Shown here piece after piece: positions 1-11,200 of a stretch of 64,000 bases of DNA. This stretch comes from Phoronis australis (lineage: Eukaryota > Phoronida > Phoronidae). Position numbers and translations under genes: made by a program. The stretch is from positions 185,115-249,114 of the forward strand of contig NMRA01000135.1 of NCBI GenBank assembly GCA_002633005.1, written 5' to 3'. The notes beneath the pieces were generated by a model. The model was not told the DNA's origin. It searched no databases and was given only the letters and a program-made list of their open reading frames with translations. The first letter of the stretch is position 1. Each line of letters begins with the position of its first letter.

Positions 1-105
1 CCCATCTCATGTCGATAACCCTGAAGTCCAGCCCCAGCTCGGCACACAGCTCCTTGAGCTTGGGATAGGCTAGCTTGGCCAACCAGTTTCGCTCCTGTTT
101 CATAT
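1..105 (-). CDS. DUF4062 gene, core domain exon (truncated by window edge)
   Basis: It starts after acceptor tcttcaatcttcag and reads (D)MKQERNWLAKLAYPKLKEL then CAELGLDFRVIDMRWG. The 'ERN.L', 'YPKLKE' and 'DMRWG' motifs are the DUF4062 hallmarks. The reading frame is open to base 1. Confidence 0.8.
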
Positions 106-3100
106 CTGAAGATTGAAGACATTCAGTAATCACCACAGACTAGAAAAGAAATCGCAACCATTTCCTAAAGGCGCTTTAGGTGGCAATGTAATAGCTTCAT
201 TTCTAAAATCTGTTTATCTGTTTACACTATCTGCAAGGTGCTCATCTCTGACCAATATGTGTACACCATGCACACATACTTGATCTTAAACTGCTGTAAT
301 CGCTGAAGGTGGCTGTAGAATTGGCTAGCTCGTGTAGGTAAACGGCATATACCCAGGTGTTATTGTCATGGGTGGGTTAGTGAATGTGGTTTCGACCTGA
401 ATGGGGAAAACTGTGACAAGGTAGTGTCCTTGATGGATTGGGGACTAAGCTGTGTGTGTTTGCACTCTAAAACTGTTAGAATTAGTGGCAAAATAAAAAT
501 TCCTACCAGTAAATGTAGAACTTATGAACAGCCTGACATCTGTTGATGGCATAGGTGGTATGTCTGTCATGCATCCCTCCAGGAGGTCATCAAACTGCTT
601 CTCAGAACTTTTGATACTTGGCAATGCTGTGGGAATAAAGTATTTTACATTGCAGAGAATGTATGGTACTGAAACCATGACAAAATCTTAGAGTTTTTGG
701 AATCAAGACTGATTTTCTAATTTGACTATTTGCTTTTACATCATCTTTCTGTCCTACAATGAAACTAAGCTCACTGTCACTTAAACAAATTTTGTTGAAA
801 GTTGTACTTTTGTGAGTCTTCACTGATATTTTGTTCAGCTCACAACGTGGTTCACAGCTCTGTTTGTCTTACGAATGCTGTTAAACTCACATTCACCATT
901 CTAGTTTTCAAGAGCCGAGGGATCTATATCATGAAAGTGACTTGAGGTTTAAGTTTTTAACACCAAGAATTTTGTCTAATTTTAATTTTTGTCTCAGAAG
1001 GGGTCTTAAAAAACAAAAATTTACTAAGGCTAAGTGAAGGCAAGTGACAAAATTTCAGAACAGAAAGTTTCATGATTGAACACTGTCTGTGGTCTTAACT
1101 TGAGAATGAAATTTAGATAATTTTAACATAATTAACAATTTTACTAACTACACATTCTCCACTTGTTGCTGGTTCACAAATTTATAGCGATGTGGAAAAT
1201 CTAGCTTGAAGGATACTCATGGTCTATTAATTCTGAATAGGCGTTTATAAACAATGTTGGAAGTCACAAATAAAAGTGGAAGCTTATTTACTTGAGAAGG
1301 TAAAAAGTATAACTGGAATATGTCACCTTACTAGGTAAGAGTAAGTCACACTGCATTGTCTCCATAGCAACTTCCCATATTTTGCATTGAAATCAGATGA
1401 TCTTCAATTAGATCGTAAAACATTGTAAAAATTTTTTAACAGACTTGTTACTAAACAGTTCACAGTGGTGACAATCAAATTTCTTTGCTATTTATACTAA
1501 AAATCTGATTTTAAACCCACTGGTCATAGCAGGCTGAGTTTCGTTCTTAATTTTGATTTCAAGAAATTTCACGAATCGGGTTAAAATATTTTTTGTTCAG
1601 TTGTGCCCGATTTTGAGATGAGCGCTGGGGCATTCTTTATGTATAACAGTATAATGCAAGAACATGTCTGCTATACACTGCATAATGTTGGTATACCATT
1701 TCACTCTTGCTATGGTGTTTGAACTCGGGCAGCCTCTCCTGTGTTGCAGGGTACAAATGTCATTATAAACTCACATTTGATCAAACGATTAGTGTCCAAT
1801 TGGGTTCTAACAAAAAATAGATCCTCTATATATGTCACCATTCAGTAAAGTTTGTATTTCATTCTGGTATCACTACCCATGTAGGATAAAAAGTGGTGTA
1901 GAAACAATAGAGTAATAAGCACATTGTACCAACCTTTTTGCTTCTGGGGTAGTTTTTGTGCAGTCACGTTGCTGTTTTTCTGCAGCCTGTAAAGGGAATA
2001 ACAAAGGATTATTATTTAGTTTCTGTGTAATTTTAGAACCAGTTTGATACCTGTAATTCAGTGTAGAAAACTGGTTCTCAAAATATGGGTACGTTATATC
2101 CGACTATTACGACTACTATCACAAGCGGATATTATGATGTCACATTAGTGTGATCGTTTGAACTCTCTATAACGAGCTAAAATATTTTTAGTTTAGTTTA
2201 GTTTTGGATTTCGACATATTTGGATACATTCAAGTTAAGGTTTTATAGAACCATATCAACAAGTCCCCATATATAGTCAAAAATCTTATTTTCTGAAAGA
2301 AGAAAGTCTGCAAAATGTTCCGACTTAGTACCAATTTACCATTCATTGGCTCATCTGATCATGTATTTTTAGTAAAATTTAGTTTATTTACAAAACGAAA
2401 TGTACATTCATAGCAAAACAACAGTACTAATAACATGACTAAATTTCATTTGACATAAATGCTCAAAATGTTATCTCAAAAATGCTGTTACTTTTTTCTG
2501 AATAATGACGATGTTTCTATTGATGCAACTTTTGATTTTTTTTCATAAAAATCATGAAAGTCTTATTTTTGATAGCTCCTCATACAAAGGTGTGACATTT
2601 TAAAAACAACCTTTAACAGCATTTTGGAGAACAGTGCATTTTGTGTAACAGCTGGAAGTTCCATATGGATACGATCCGACAATTCTGAGATATGATGTTC
2701 CAAAGGTAATTAAATTTGGTCATTTTTCTAGTGTCCTACACAAACCTAGTGAAAAATGAAACAGCAGTACGACAGATGCGAAAGCGTTTCAACAGTTGTT
2801 CGTTGTTTTTTTTTTTTAATTTATTTATTTTGGATGGCCTCATTGAATGAACACTGGTTTCAAGGATCGTCCAGAGAGAGATATAAATACAATTGAGGTA
2901 TTGCTTATATTTTGAGAGAACTTTGGTTGTGTCTCATCCCGTGATTCGTTGCATGTGACTTCATAATGAAGGTATTTGATAGTGTGCTAAATACTTGGTA
3001 CAGTTCAAGACAAAAGTAATCAGCCTGAATATCGTTTTACCATCATGACGACTAATGCTGTTAACACCAAAAATTACTGGTGATGACTATTTGGGAAAAT

Positions 3101-3727
3101 TTTAATTACAAAATAGTTTAGCTACCATACTAACTTTAGTGCTCCTTCATTTTCCGTCATGAGAGACGACGTTACTGACGATGAATTGAGCTTCTGCCCA
3201 GCCGTCATGACAGGGAATTCTGGGTCATTTTGTCTGAATACTTTTGGCTTCCCATGCCAAATGGCGTCGTATGGAGGTCTCAAGGGATTGTTTAATTTGC
3301 GAGATCCATGCGACGGGCATAAGCACGTCACATGGTTATCGCCTTGGGGACGCTACCATTGTTTTCCTTTGTTGCGTCTTTGTTGGATATAACAATACAG
3401 GTCACACGGATATCGTGCCTTGGGCGTACATCAGCCCCGTTACCGATAAACGCTTGCCATTATCTTTGTTATATGAAGGAAAAAAAAATTAACAATAGAT
3501 ACGCCTATTAATTGATATCCATGCGATGAGCTTGCGACCTAATTTCCCATGTGTTGTACTGTATATCATTGTACTCACCCTTTTAGTTTTGCTGGCACTT
3601 TGCTTTTCGCTTGGTTATTCCCAATCACATCGAAGGGTGGTGGACTCTGTTTGATGGCATTCTTGTGGGGAAATTCTATGCTGTTCCGCTTCTGAGCTGG
3701 ATGAGCTATTGGTGCTAAGGGCGGCAG
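1..3727 (-). CDS. DUF4062-domain protein, likely NACHT/STAND family (5' part, partial)
   Basis: Four minus-strand exons join in consistent phase: 3579-3727, 1934-1986, 507-626 and 1-105, the last cut by the window edge. Each has an AG acceptor and a GT donor. The first ~80 residues seen are Lys/Pro/Ser/Asn-rich and look disordered. They lead into VRLFISSTFTDMKQERNWLA and then PKLKELCAELGLDFRVIDMR followed by WG. This is the start of DUF4062, a TIR-like domain. In animals DUF4062 stands ahead of NACHT ATPase and WD40 or TPR repeats in NWD1/NWD2-, TEP1- and TTC41-like proteins. The NACHT and repeat parts would lie left of the window. No start codon was located; more 5' exons may lie to the right of 3727. 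The domain call is strong; the exact orthologue is not determined. Confidence 0.75.
507..626 (-). CDS. DUF4062 gene, exon with first strand of the domain
   Basis: 120 nt between acceptor attcccacag and donor gtaggaat. It ends in STDVRLFISSTFT, the characteristic first strand and Ser/Thr-rich loop of DUF4062. The conserved Asp of the 'SSTF-D' motif is completed across the intron by the exon at 1-105. Confidence 0.75.
1934..1986 (-). CDS. DUF4062 gene, linker exon
   Basis: 53 nt between acceptor ccctttacag and donor gttggtac, reading LQKNSNVTAQKLPQKQK. It links the phases of the exons on either side (1 + 51 + 1 nt). The donor is imperfect but the frame is open. Confidence 0.55.
2430..2710. repeat. 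Diverged dispersed repeat, copy 1
   Basis: This stretch shares ordered blocks with 8780-9060 in the same orientation: a 'cataaaaatcatgaaagt' block, a following 'ctaatttttg'-type block, a 'cattttggagaa' block and a 'gagatatggtgttcca'-type block. The order and spacing match, so the two are old copies of one ~300-bp repeat. No coding capacity or terminal repeats were seen. Confidence 0.5.
3030..3250. repeat. Diverged dispersed repeat, second family, copy 1
   Basis: It resembles 15390-15610 in the same orientation. Shared blocks include 'catgacgactaat.ctgtta', 'aaaaat.act', 'gatgaatt', 'cttctgcccagc' and 'cattttgtctg.ata'. The short open frames here are by-products. Confidence 0.5.
3579..3727 (-). 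CDS. DUF4062 gene, most 5' exon seen (low-complexity N-terminal region)
   Basis: 149 nt between acceptor tttcctatag and donor gtgagtac on the minus strand. It starts in phase 0 and ends with two bases of a Gly codon. It reads LPPLAPIAHPAQKRNSIEFP then a Lys/Asn/Pro-rich stretch with no recognised domain. Support comes from splice sites and from phase agreement with the next exon. Confidence 0.6.
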
Positions 3728-4161
3728 CTATAGGAAAGTGAGGTGACCAAGTGACCATCTGACAGTTAAACCATATGGTAATGACTGTTTAGTAAAGTGA
3801 TATCTTACTCATTTAAAATGCTGTCTGATTAGAACACAGAAAATTTTACTTTGGTTTTCAGAATTCTTGATATGGTGCAGTTGTCACCAAGCTAAATTAG
3901 GTAACATGTTGGACTTTTGTAGCAATGTTGTACAAATCCAACTATGTTAATTTTAGTAATTTTGGCCCAATTGCAGGACTGAGTGTCATTGAATATATTG
4001 ATTTTGGTTCAAGCTATTTATTGCCTCAAAATTAAAATCGGTGAAAACTATCTCACATGAAAACTACATGATACAAGAATTTTAATGTTATTTGAAAGCT
4101 GTGATACGATATGGGATACCGCTAACAGAATGGGTAAAATACACTAGCGCATTTAATATGT

Positions 4162-4390
4162 ATGGTAAAAAATCTCAAATTTGAGACTATTTCCTCAAGG
4201 TCGGAGTTTGTCCCTTATTCTAGAAATAGACAATGTTGACTGTCTCAAATTCAAAAACCATTGGAAAGACAGCAAAATTACCCACTGCAGATTCAAAACA
4301 CATTGTCTGAAATTTGAGAAACACTGTGAACTCCAACATTACCTTTGTCCCAAATTCTATAATCAAGACAATTCAGTTTTGCAATTTCGC
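4162..4390 (+). mobile_element. Truncated MITE copy (same family as 29855-30142)
   Basis: It starts with a terminal-repeat-like 'ggtaaaaaatctcaaattt'. From 4199 it follows the element at 29901-30085 closely, including 'tctagaaata' and 'acattgtctgaaatttgaga'. The right terminal repeat is missing. A 105-codon open frame runs through it but is explained by the repeat and is not a gene. Confidence 0.6.
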
Positions 4391-7092
4391 ATGACACATG
4401 ATTATGAGGACGTAACGGACACAGGCGAGGCCCCAGTCACCCGCCATTCCACCCGACAAAGATCTCGAGATGAGACCGAAAGCTTGTGGTTTCTATAAAC
4501 TTCATGCCTCTGAATACAATACTCTTTGGAAACAATGGCGCACCCAGGCTTTAACTGGGGTGAATCGGAAACTGGCAGCACTCATGACTAGCGACTTAAA
4601 CCACTTGAGCTACAACAGTTATGACTGTGGGTGTAAACGAATCAATTACATCTGATAACAGTTACAACCGTTGCAAGAGTTACAACCAGGGTTAACTGGT
4701 CTGAACACAGCTGTACTGTGACTACTAATTATTAAATACCTTTGTAGCACCAGGTTGGCTTTTGTGCATAGCCTTTTTCATGTTTACAGGCAGTGTAACT
4801 TGAAGTCAGGTGTAGAGAACTTGCTTCATCTGCAGATAAGAACAATTTAAAAATGGAATCATTTAGAACTCTAGATTATCATATGCATCACTGATACTAG
4901 ATTCACGCTAGTGGTGAAAACGCGTGCTGCAAACTAGTGAAAACGCAAGCGTTTTAGCGAGATAGACAAGCTGTTCGCGGAAAATTCATTTTCAAAAGCA
5001 GTTAACTTGTTTCCTTGCCACCGGAATCGGATTAGCTTTTAGGCGAAAATTGATGTCAAAACATGTTGATTATATCACAAGTTAATTAATGCAACAATAA
5101 ACAAACTTTAAGGTTTATTTCCCCTGCCCATGAGTGTTGTTAAGCGCTCTAGCTACAGAAGTGCTTGCAAAAATGCTAGCAGTTTAGGTAATTCAAACCA
5201 CCAGCAAATGGACTACAAAAGTGATGCATGCAACCGTTCACACTTTGATGGAAGTTTTTGCTAACAAAAGTGCTAAGAAGTGCGAATGCTAGCGTGTGTG
5301 TGACTGAGGCATGAGATGCTGTTACATATGATAATCACACTTCAGCCACTCCCCTTGTTAAAGCTGCAGAAAATGCTAAATATGGTCAAGTTAAAATTAC
5401 TGCAAATTTTTACTGTTAATTTCGCATACTCTGTGTGATACCCACTTCTGCGTGGCCCATTTTATATGGGTGAGATTTCTTTGAAAGTGCTCGCATGTCT
5501 TAAAATTTTTAAAAGCCAGTCTGTTGTGAATCCTAGCTCCAAAAACTTGCAAACCTCACCTTTGGGTAACCAACAGCCAATGTTTCTGCGTCACCTTGGA
5601 CTATAATTCAGACCGAAAAATACCCATAGTCTCCTGTTTACTTTAAGTCTTGCACACAGGTTCCTGACACAAGTACTGCACCTGAATTGACCATTCAGAG
5701 AAACACTTACCTCAATCTCTTAAAAAGTTATTTTTAAAAGCTCAAGTGCGGCGTAAGACCCACCCCCTAATTTTTAGTGCTGCAATTAGTCAGCACCCTG
5801 GCCATCAATCTGGATGAGTACAGTACGTATACGGCATTGTATTTATAATTGCTGTTTGTTTTTATCTATCGCGGTTTCATACATCAACACAAAAACAGCC
5901 AGCATTTTCCTTCCAAAATTTTGTCTGGGCCCCTATCACAGCATCCTAGATCCACCTGTGACATTTCCCCGGAAACATTTCAGTAATGATTCCGGCAGTT
6001 TCCTCTGTGTTACTGTACATTGCATGGGAAAGTAAACCAGTAGTTAGAATTTGAATACCAGGCCTTAGTAAGGATTGGGTGATCATATTCCTGAGCTTGC
6101 AGCCACTGTTTACTGGAGATCAATCTGTTATCAGTCTCATTACCAGGCAGTAAATATACAACATTGTATGCTGTGAGGAAAGTGTCATCATGTCCTCATT
6201 TTCCATTAAATTAACTAAATGTTCTAGTACATGAACTGGGCTCTTAAATACTTATTTCCATAGCTATGAATACAAATAATACCTTGTGTCTTTAAATTTC
6301 CTTACTAATAAGGAATTTGTTGATTCTGATGAATATGTCATCCTCCCATTGCTCAGTATACCTGTATCCAGGTACTGGAGTAGAGGGTAGTGAAGGCCAT
6401 TGTTAAGCCAGTCAATGACTAACAATAGCCACTATTGATGTTTGCCTATTTGCACATGTGTGCTTCAGCTGGCCTATTGGCATACCTTGTCAATAGAATT
6501 AGATTGAGCCTTAAAATAGCATTGGGATTTTAATGTATGAAGTTAAATATAATTCAGCTTGGGCATTAAAATTTGGTTTCCTTTGCTTTGAATTTGAACA
6601 CTTCTTGTTATAGAAGAGCTGGTTTTCAGTGCTTTCTAAGAGACTTGTAACCTTACAGAAAACTAAAGCGACTCCCTCTGTAGCTTGACAATATGTATAT
6701 TTTTTATGAACTGTATAAAAATAGGAACTAGTAGCAAATATATTGAATTACGATAATTACCTTTTTTCTATTTTTGAAATTCTGATTACTTTAGTGTAAA
6801 TATTGTTAACTGAATGTTACGATATTACATGACATCTGCACATTTGTCAACTAGACCTTGCATACCCCCATAATTTGAAAGTGGATAAAGTGAAAGTCAC
6901 TTTTGTGCTCTCGCATTGCTGAAGAGCAGTTGCATGTTGGATATTTGCTGAATTCCCTGAATTACCTTCTGTAAGTGGGTTCACAGAATATGTTGGACAA
7001 AAATCCTCTCCCCATAGGTACACCTATTGAGGATAAGCTGAAGGGTAGTGAGGGTGATGTTTCCCATAGTGATCTGATCGTGAAGTCTTCTC

Positions 7093-7270
7093 ATTTCCTG
7101 TGGCTGGAAGCTGACTGACCAAAGGGAACCTCTAGTCGCAGAAGGTGAAGGCTCTCGCTATATTTGCCCAGCTGTTGCAGTTTGTGGAACACAATATTGC
7201 GGTGTCCAAGCAGCTAGATGTTTGCTAGTGAGACTGATGTTCTCCTGTAAAGCTCTGTACGCTAAACACA
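7093..7270 (+). other. Possible additional THADA-like exon (unproven)
   Basis: An open frame of about 60 codons without ATG includes YICPAVAVCGTQYCGVQAAR and then CLLVRLM. Its pattern, hydrophobic helix then 'QAAR.LLV', recalls the HEAT-like 'AARALVP' helices of THADA. A donor at about 7251 would fit the phase of the exon at 8054, but it is weak (ct|gtacgc), and no clean acceptor was placed. It could be chance. Confidence 0.25.
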
Positions 7271-8053
7271 CATGAGGCTACTTCCATAAAATACATTAAT
7301 TATACAGTAATGTTTTTTCGAATTAAGCTAAATTAGTGTTGAAATTTCTGCTGTTCATATCTATAGTTGCTGCATTGTTGAAAACGATCAGCCATTCCTC
7401 ACAGGGTGCAGCTGATTAGTATACTCACTCATTTAGAGATTGAGCTTGGAAAAGGCATCCATTTATAGGGACCTTCCATGAACGAGTTGGCCATTTTTAG
7501 AATTTTGTTCCGAAGTTTTAGAAACATCGTAGATTTACAATGGTTAATTTCATAACTGATTCATGGATAAGTGCCTTTTTAAGCCATTATGCCTGAAACT
7601 ATAGAAGAGATGGCATATGCTGTCAAAGTGTTCTAAAAATGTAGTGGGCATTGAAAGCTCTTGGTCTGTTAATTTTGTAGTTAGAAAAGGGAGTGTTTCG
7701 AACTCGCAAAACGAACTCTTTTTATTGAGATGTAAATTGGAAAAGGCACTCAGTACGAAGGAGGTAAAACTGTCTGAAAAGTCACCAATACTTAAGGAAA
7801 TTGGTCACGAAGTAGTCAGCCATCTGAATGGCACATCCCTTACGCCTCTTCTATTGGAGTACCCGTGTAGTCTTTAAAGTCACAATCTATCAATTAATAA
7901 CTGTCGTAACTTTGAAGGAAATTTTTTATGCTTTACTTTTGCTTAAAAATCGAATATAATTTCATCACAGTGCCTGCACATCTTGATATAAATTGAAGAA
8001 CTTTTACCTTAACGAGATAAATGTGCTTCATTACTCCACTGATTTTGTTACAG

Positions 8054-8203
8054 TGCTGAGGTTGACCAATGGTGTTGCTCTGTCCGATCAGCTGCTGAAC
8101 CGACTAACTGTGAAACACTACGCTACAACTGTGCTGTAGGTCTACAAGTCATGGGCCAACAGCTGATTTTGGGTCGTGTTGTAACCATGGAAATACTGTA
8201 CAG
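8054..8203 (+). CDS. THADA: THADA-like, first exon seen
   Basis: 150 nt after acceptor attttgttacag, donor gtaacc. Phase is 1 + 147 + 2. It encodes 49 full codons, including the helix CETLRYNCAVGLQVMGQQLI. The entry phase shows that at least one more 5' exon exists. Confidence 0.7.
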
Positions 8204-11200
8204 GTAACCAAGGTTTAACTCTGCCTTTTTTTAAGTGTGTTACGCGCTTCCCAGGGACTAAAAATTGTTAGGGAACTGGAAAATTTAGATGCAAAAATAA
8301 AATGAATATAAAACTGGTAATTGCTTAACTGTAACTTGAAAATTCAGAATATGGTTCTGAATGTGTACACACATCATTGGACAGTTGAAACTCCGCTGAG
8401 GAGTGCAAGTCATAGATAATTTGTGAGATAACATCATCAGCGTGATATTTAGCTGCCGTTGCTTTGATCTCGCCAATCGAAACAATTATGTATCATCAGC
8501 AACACCATGTAAATTTCAAGATAAAAATCTCATTTCAACCATTTTTTTCTGTCGAACGAAAGAGTGACATGAAAGTGGTCAATTAGCCAAATATCTTCAA
8601 AACTATAGAATTTAATTCTGTAAAAATATGTGATACATTGTGATTATAGAAAGTGTATAGAATTTGATTGTGAACATTATACCAACAATGTCTTTGCTTG
8701 AGCTACGTGACCATAATCATATTTTTTGTAAAATATAACAAAACAGAAAGTTTACAGTTTTATCCAAAAAGTTTTCAAAAACATGACCAAATTTCTTGTG
8801 GTATACATGTTCAAGATGAATTCTCAGAAACGCTATCCCACATTTTGCCATCATATTTTCATTTTTTTTAATGGAACTTAATTCTTGTTTTCATAAAAAC
8901 CATAAAAGTTCTAATTTTTGGTACTGGGTAGTGCAAAAAAAGAATATTTTGAGAAACAGTTCCTAACACCATTTTGAAGAAGAGCGCATGAATCATAGTA
9001 TTATAGTTTCACTTGAATCTAACCTGCCTGTACTGAGATATGGTGTTCCAATGTGCAACATTTTTACCGTAGGGTTTTTCAACTGTAGAGGGCAGCAGTT
9101 GTTTGATGGAGGCTAGTCCAGATATCAGTCTAGTCCATTGTTAATACTGAGTTCCTGTGCTCATTTTCTGCCATCAGGACTGGCTGGCCATTTTTATCGT
9201 ATTTTGTCTAATAAAAGTGATCCTGGAGTAACTTCTTAGGAGGAATTCAATTTCAGAAGCTAAACAGTTCCTAAAATCACCACCTTTAGTCCTCGATATA
9301 TCAATTTATTTTTACCAGTGTTCTATTGCTGTGAGCCAATGTTACATAGCCAAGTTTTCTCCGGGGGGCCGAAGGAGCCACTTTTAGTTCTGCCATGGGA
9401 CCTCTGCCTCTGTTGTGCCTTATCCTATTGCGCAATGCTAACATCTGGGGTGTCAAGTTTCTCCGGCCTATCATTTATCCGTGAGAAAACCAGGTTACTC
9501 TACTCATGAGAAAATGTAACACTGTGTTGTAATTGCTTTATTTCACACAATAGGAACTTAGATCAGATTTCTTGATCGGCCCTTTGGGAGAATGGGCATT
9601 GTACACATGTGTTTATGAAGTACAAGGTGTGTATAATTGCATACTCCATGATACCTCTTGAGAGGTCAATTAGTAGCAGGTGTTGTAACAAAAGGGTGTA
9701 TCAAATTGAAATGTTTCTTGAACAGAATTTTTGCATGTGCCCCGGCAAAAACTGTGGATTGCTGTATGCTTGGAGAAATTGTGCTGGAATTACTGTGGTG
9801 TGTGAGTGTGTGTGTGTGTGCCGGTGTTGGCTGTCTGTTGTGATTGGAAGGGGAACTCATTTGGAAAGACTTTTATTGATTTGTTAATATTTTAGTTATA
9901 AATCTGTAGGAAAGTTTGTGGTAATTTTATTTATGATCTGACTGATGAGTACTCTTAATAGTAGTACTAGCAGAACTCACATTAGGCCAAGTTGCTGTAC
10001 CTTTGTCGGAAAATTTAACCCGGTTGGTGAAGTTCTCAATTAAAACTGAATTATCACCAAGCAGGCATGTACATATGCTTTAAAATACATATACCCTGTG
10101 CATGATGAAAGCTGCATTTCGCCCCACTTATCACAGCTTAGAGTTGGCCAGCACTAAAATTGAAAATGACGCTGTTACGCATTGCCTGTGACTTGATTTA
10201 AAAACAGAAATGGAATCCTATTATGGCAAGGAATATTTAGAGACACATTTTACGACACATTGCCCATGACTTGATTTGAAAACAGAAAATAATGGAATCC
10301 TATCACGGTAAGGAATATTTAGAGACCCATTTTACGAGACTATAAGGCCTAATTCGATTTTCAGTTTTTAGCAAGCTAAACAGAGCAAAATGATGCATCA
10401 GATATAAAACGATGCTACATTCTACAATTGCAGCATCTTTGCTACGTCACTTGTGCTGCTTGAGGATGAGAACAGTGAAGTGCGAGATGAAGCAACAGTT
10501 TTTGTGGCTGCATTACCCAGAATGCAACATCATACTCAGGTAGTTGTTTCTTCATTCAATTTTTTTGAGAACGACAGACAATATAATTGCTGGCTGCTAA
10601 AGACTGGTATATAAATTTTTCAGAACAATAGGGTTTTTACAGTAAGAAGTGTTATCAAGAATCAGTAATGTGGAATGACTGACCAGAAAATTGAGCATTC
10701 CATGGGTTCTGTGTAAATCGTTCTATAGACATTTATAAATTTTTTACTTTAATCTTAGAATTAAATTTGTTCCAGTGACCTTAATTGATGGCAATTACAA
10801 AGTTTGTTGAATTGCATGTTTATACATTTCATCGGGTTATGCAAAACAAATATTGAGACGTTATAGCTAAGTTTAGCTGTTTGTGTTATTATCGGGAATG
10901 TTACGTCTGAATTTTTTTCTACCAGGCCGCTAGTATTCAGACTAGTCTTGCACAGAGAGTCCTAATAGACACCCTGGTCTTTCATGGCAACTTGCCCAAT
11001 GTGTTCCCTCTGGCTTCCAAGTTGGTCTACAACTTTTCACCCGCATGGAAAACGTTGGAAGAGTCCATTGTTGATCGGTAGGTATCATTAATGTCTATTT
11101 TTATGTCACAAAATGTTATTTCATTGTTTTTATCGGTTCTACATCGTTTACAACCAGGCCCATAAATGTACATCAGAAAAGTTGTATCTGAGTTGTGTCA

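Larger units (their letters stand above)
3728..8053. other. Gap between the DUF4062 and THADA-like exons
   Basis: No well-supported exon was found on either strand. It holds a truncated MITE copy (4162-4390), a stretch at 4905-5310 with oppositely oriented CACGCTAG motifs near its ends, and a possible extra THADA exon near 7093-7270. The space is far too small for the missing ~1,600 N-terminal residues of a full-length THADA. Confidence 0.6.

Noticed and set aside
4181-4498. 105-codon plus-strand open frame
   Set aside because: It lies in a MITE copy that recurs at 29855-30142, where the frame is not kept; no motif or splice support.
7617-7877. 86-codon plus-strand frame as an exon of the THADA-like gene
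   Set aside because: No acceptor or donor in the right phase and no similarity to THADA that I recognise.
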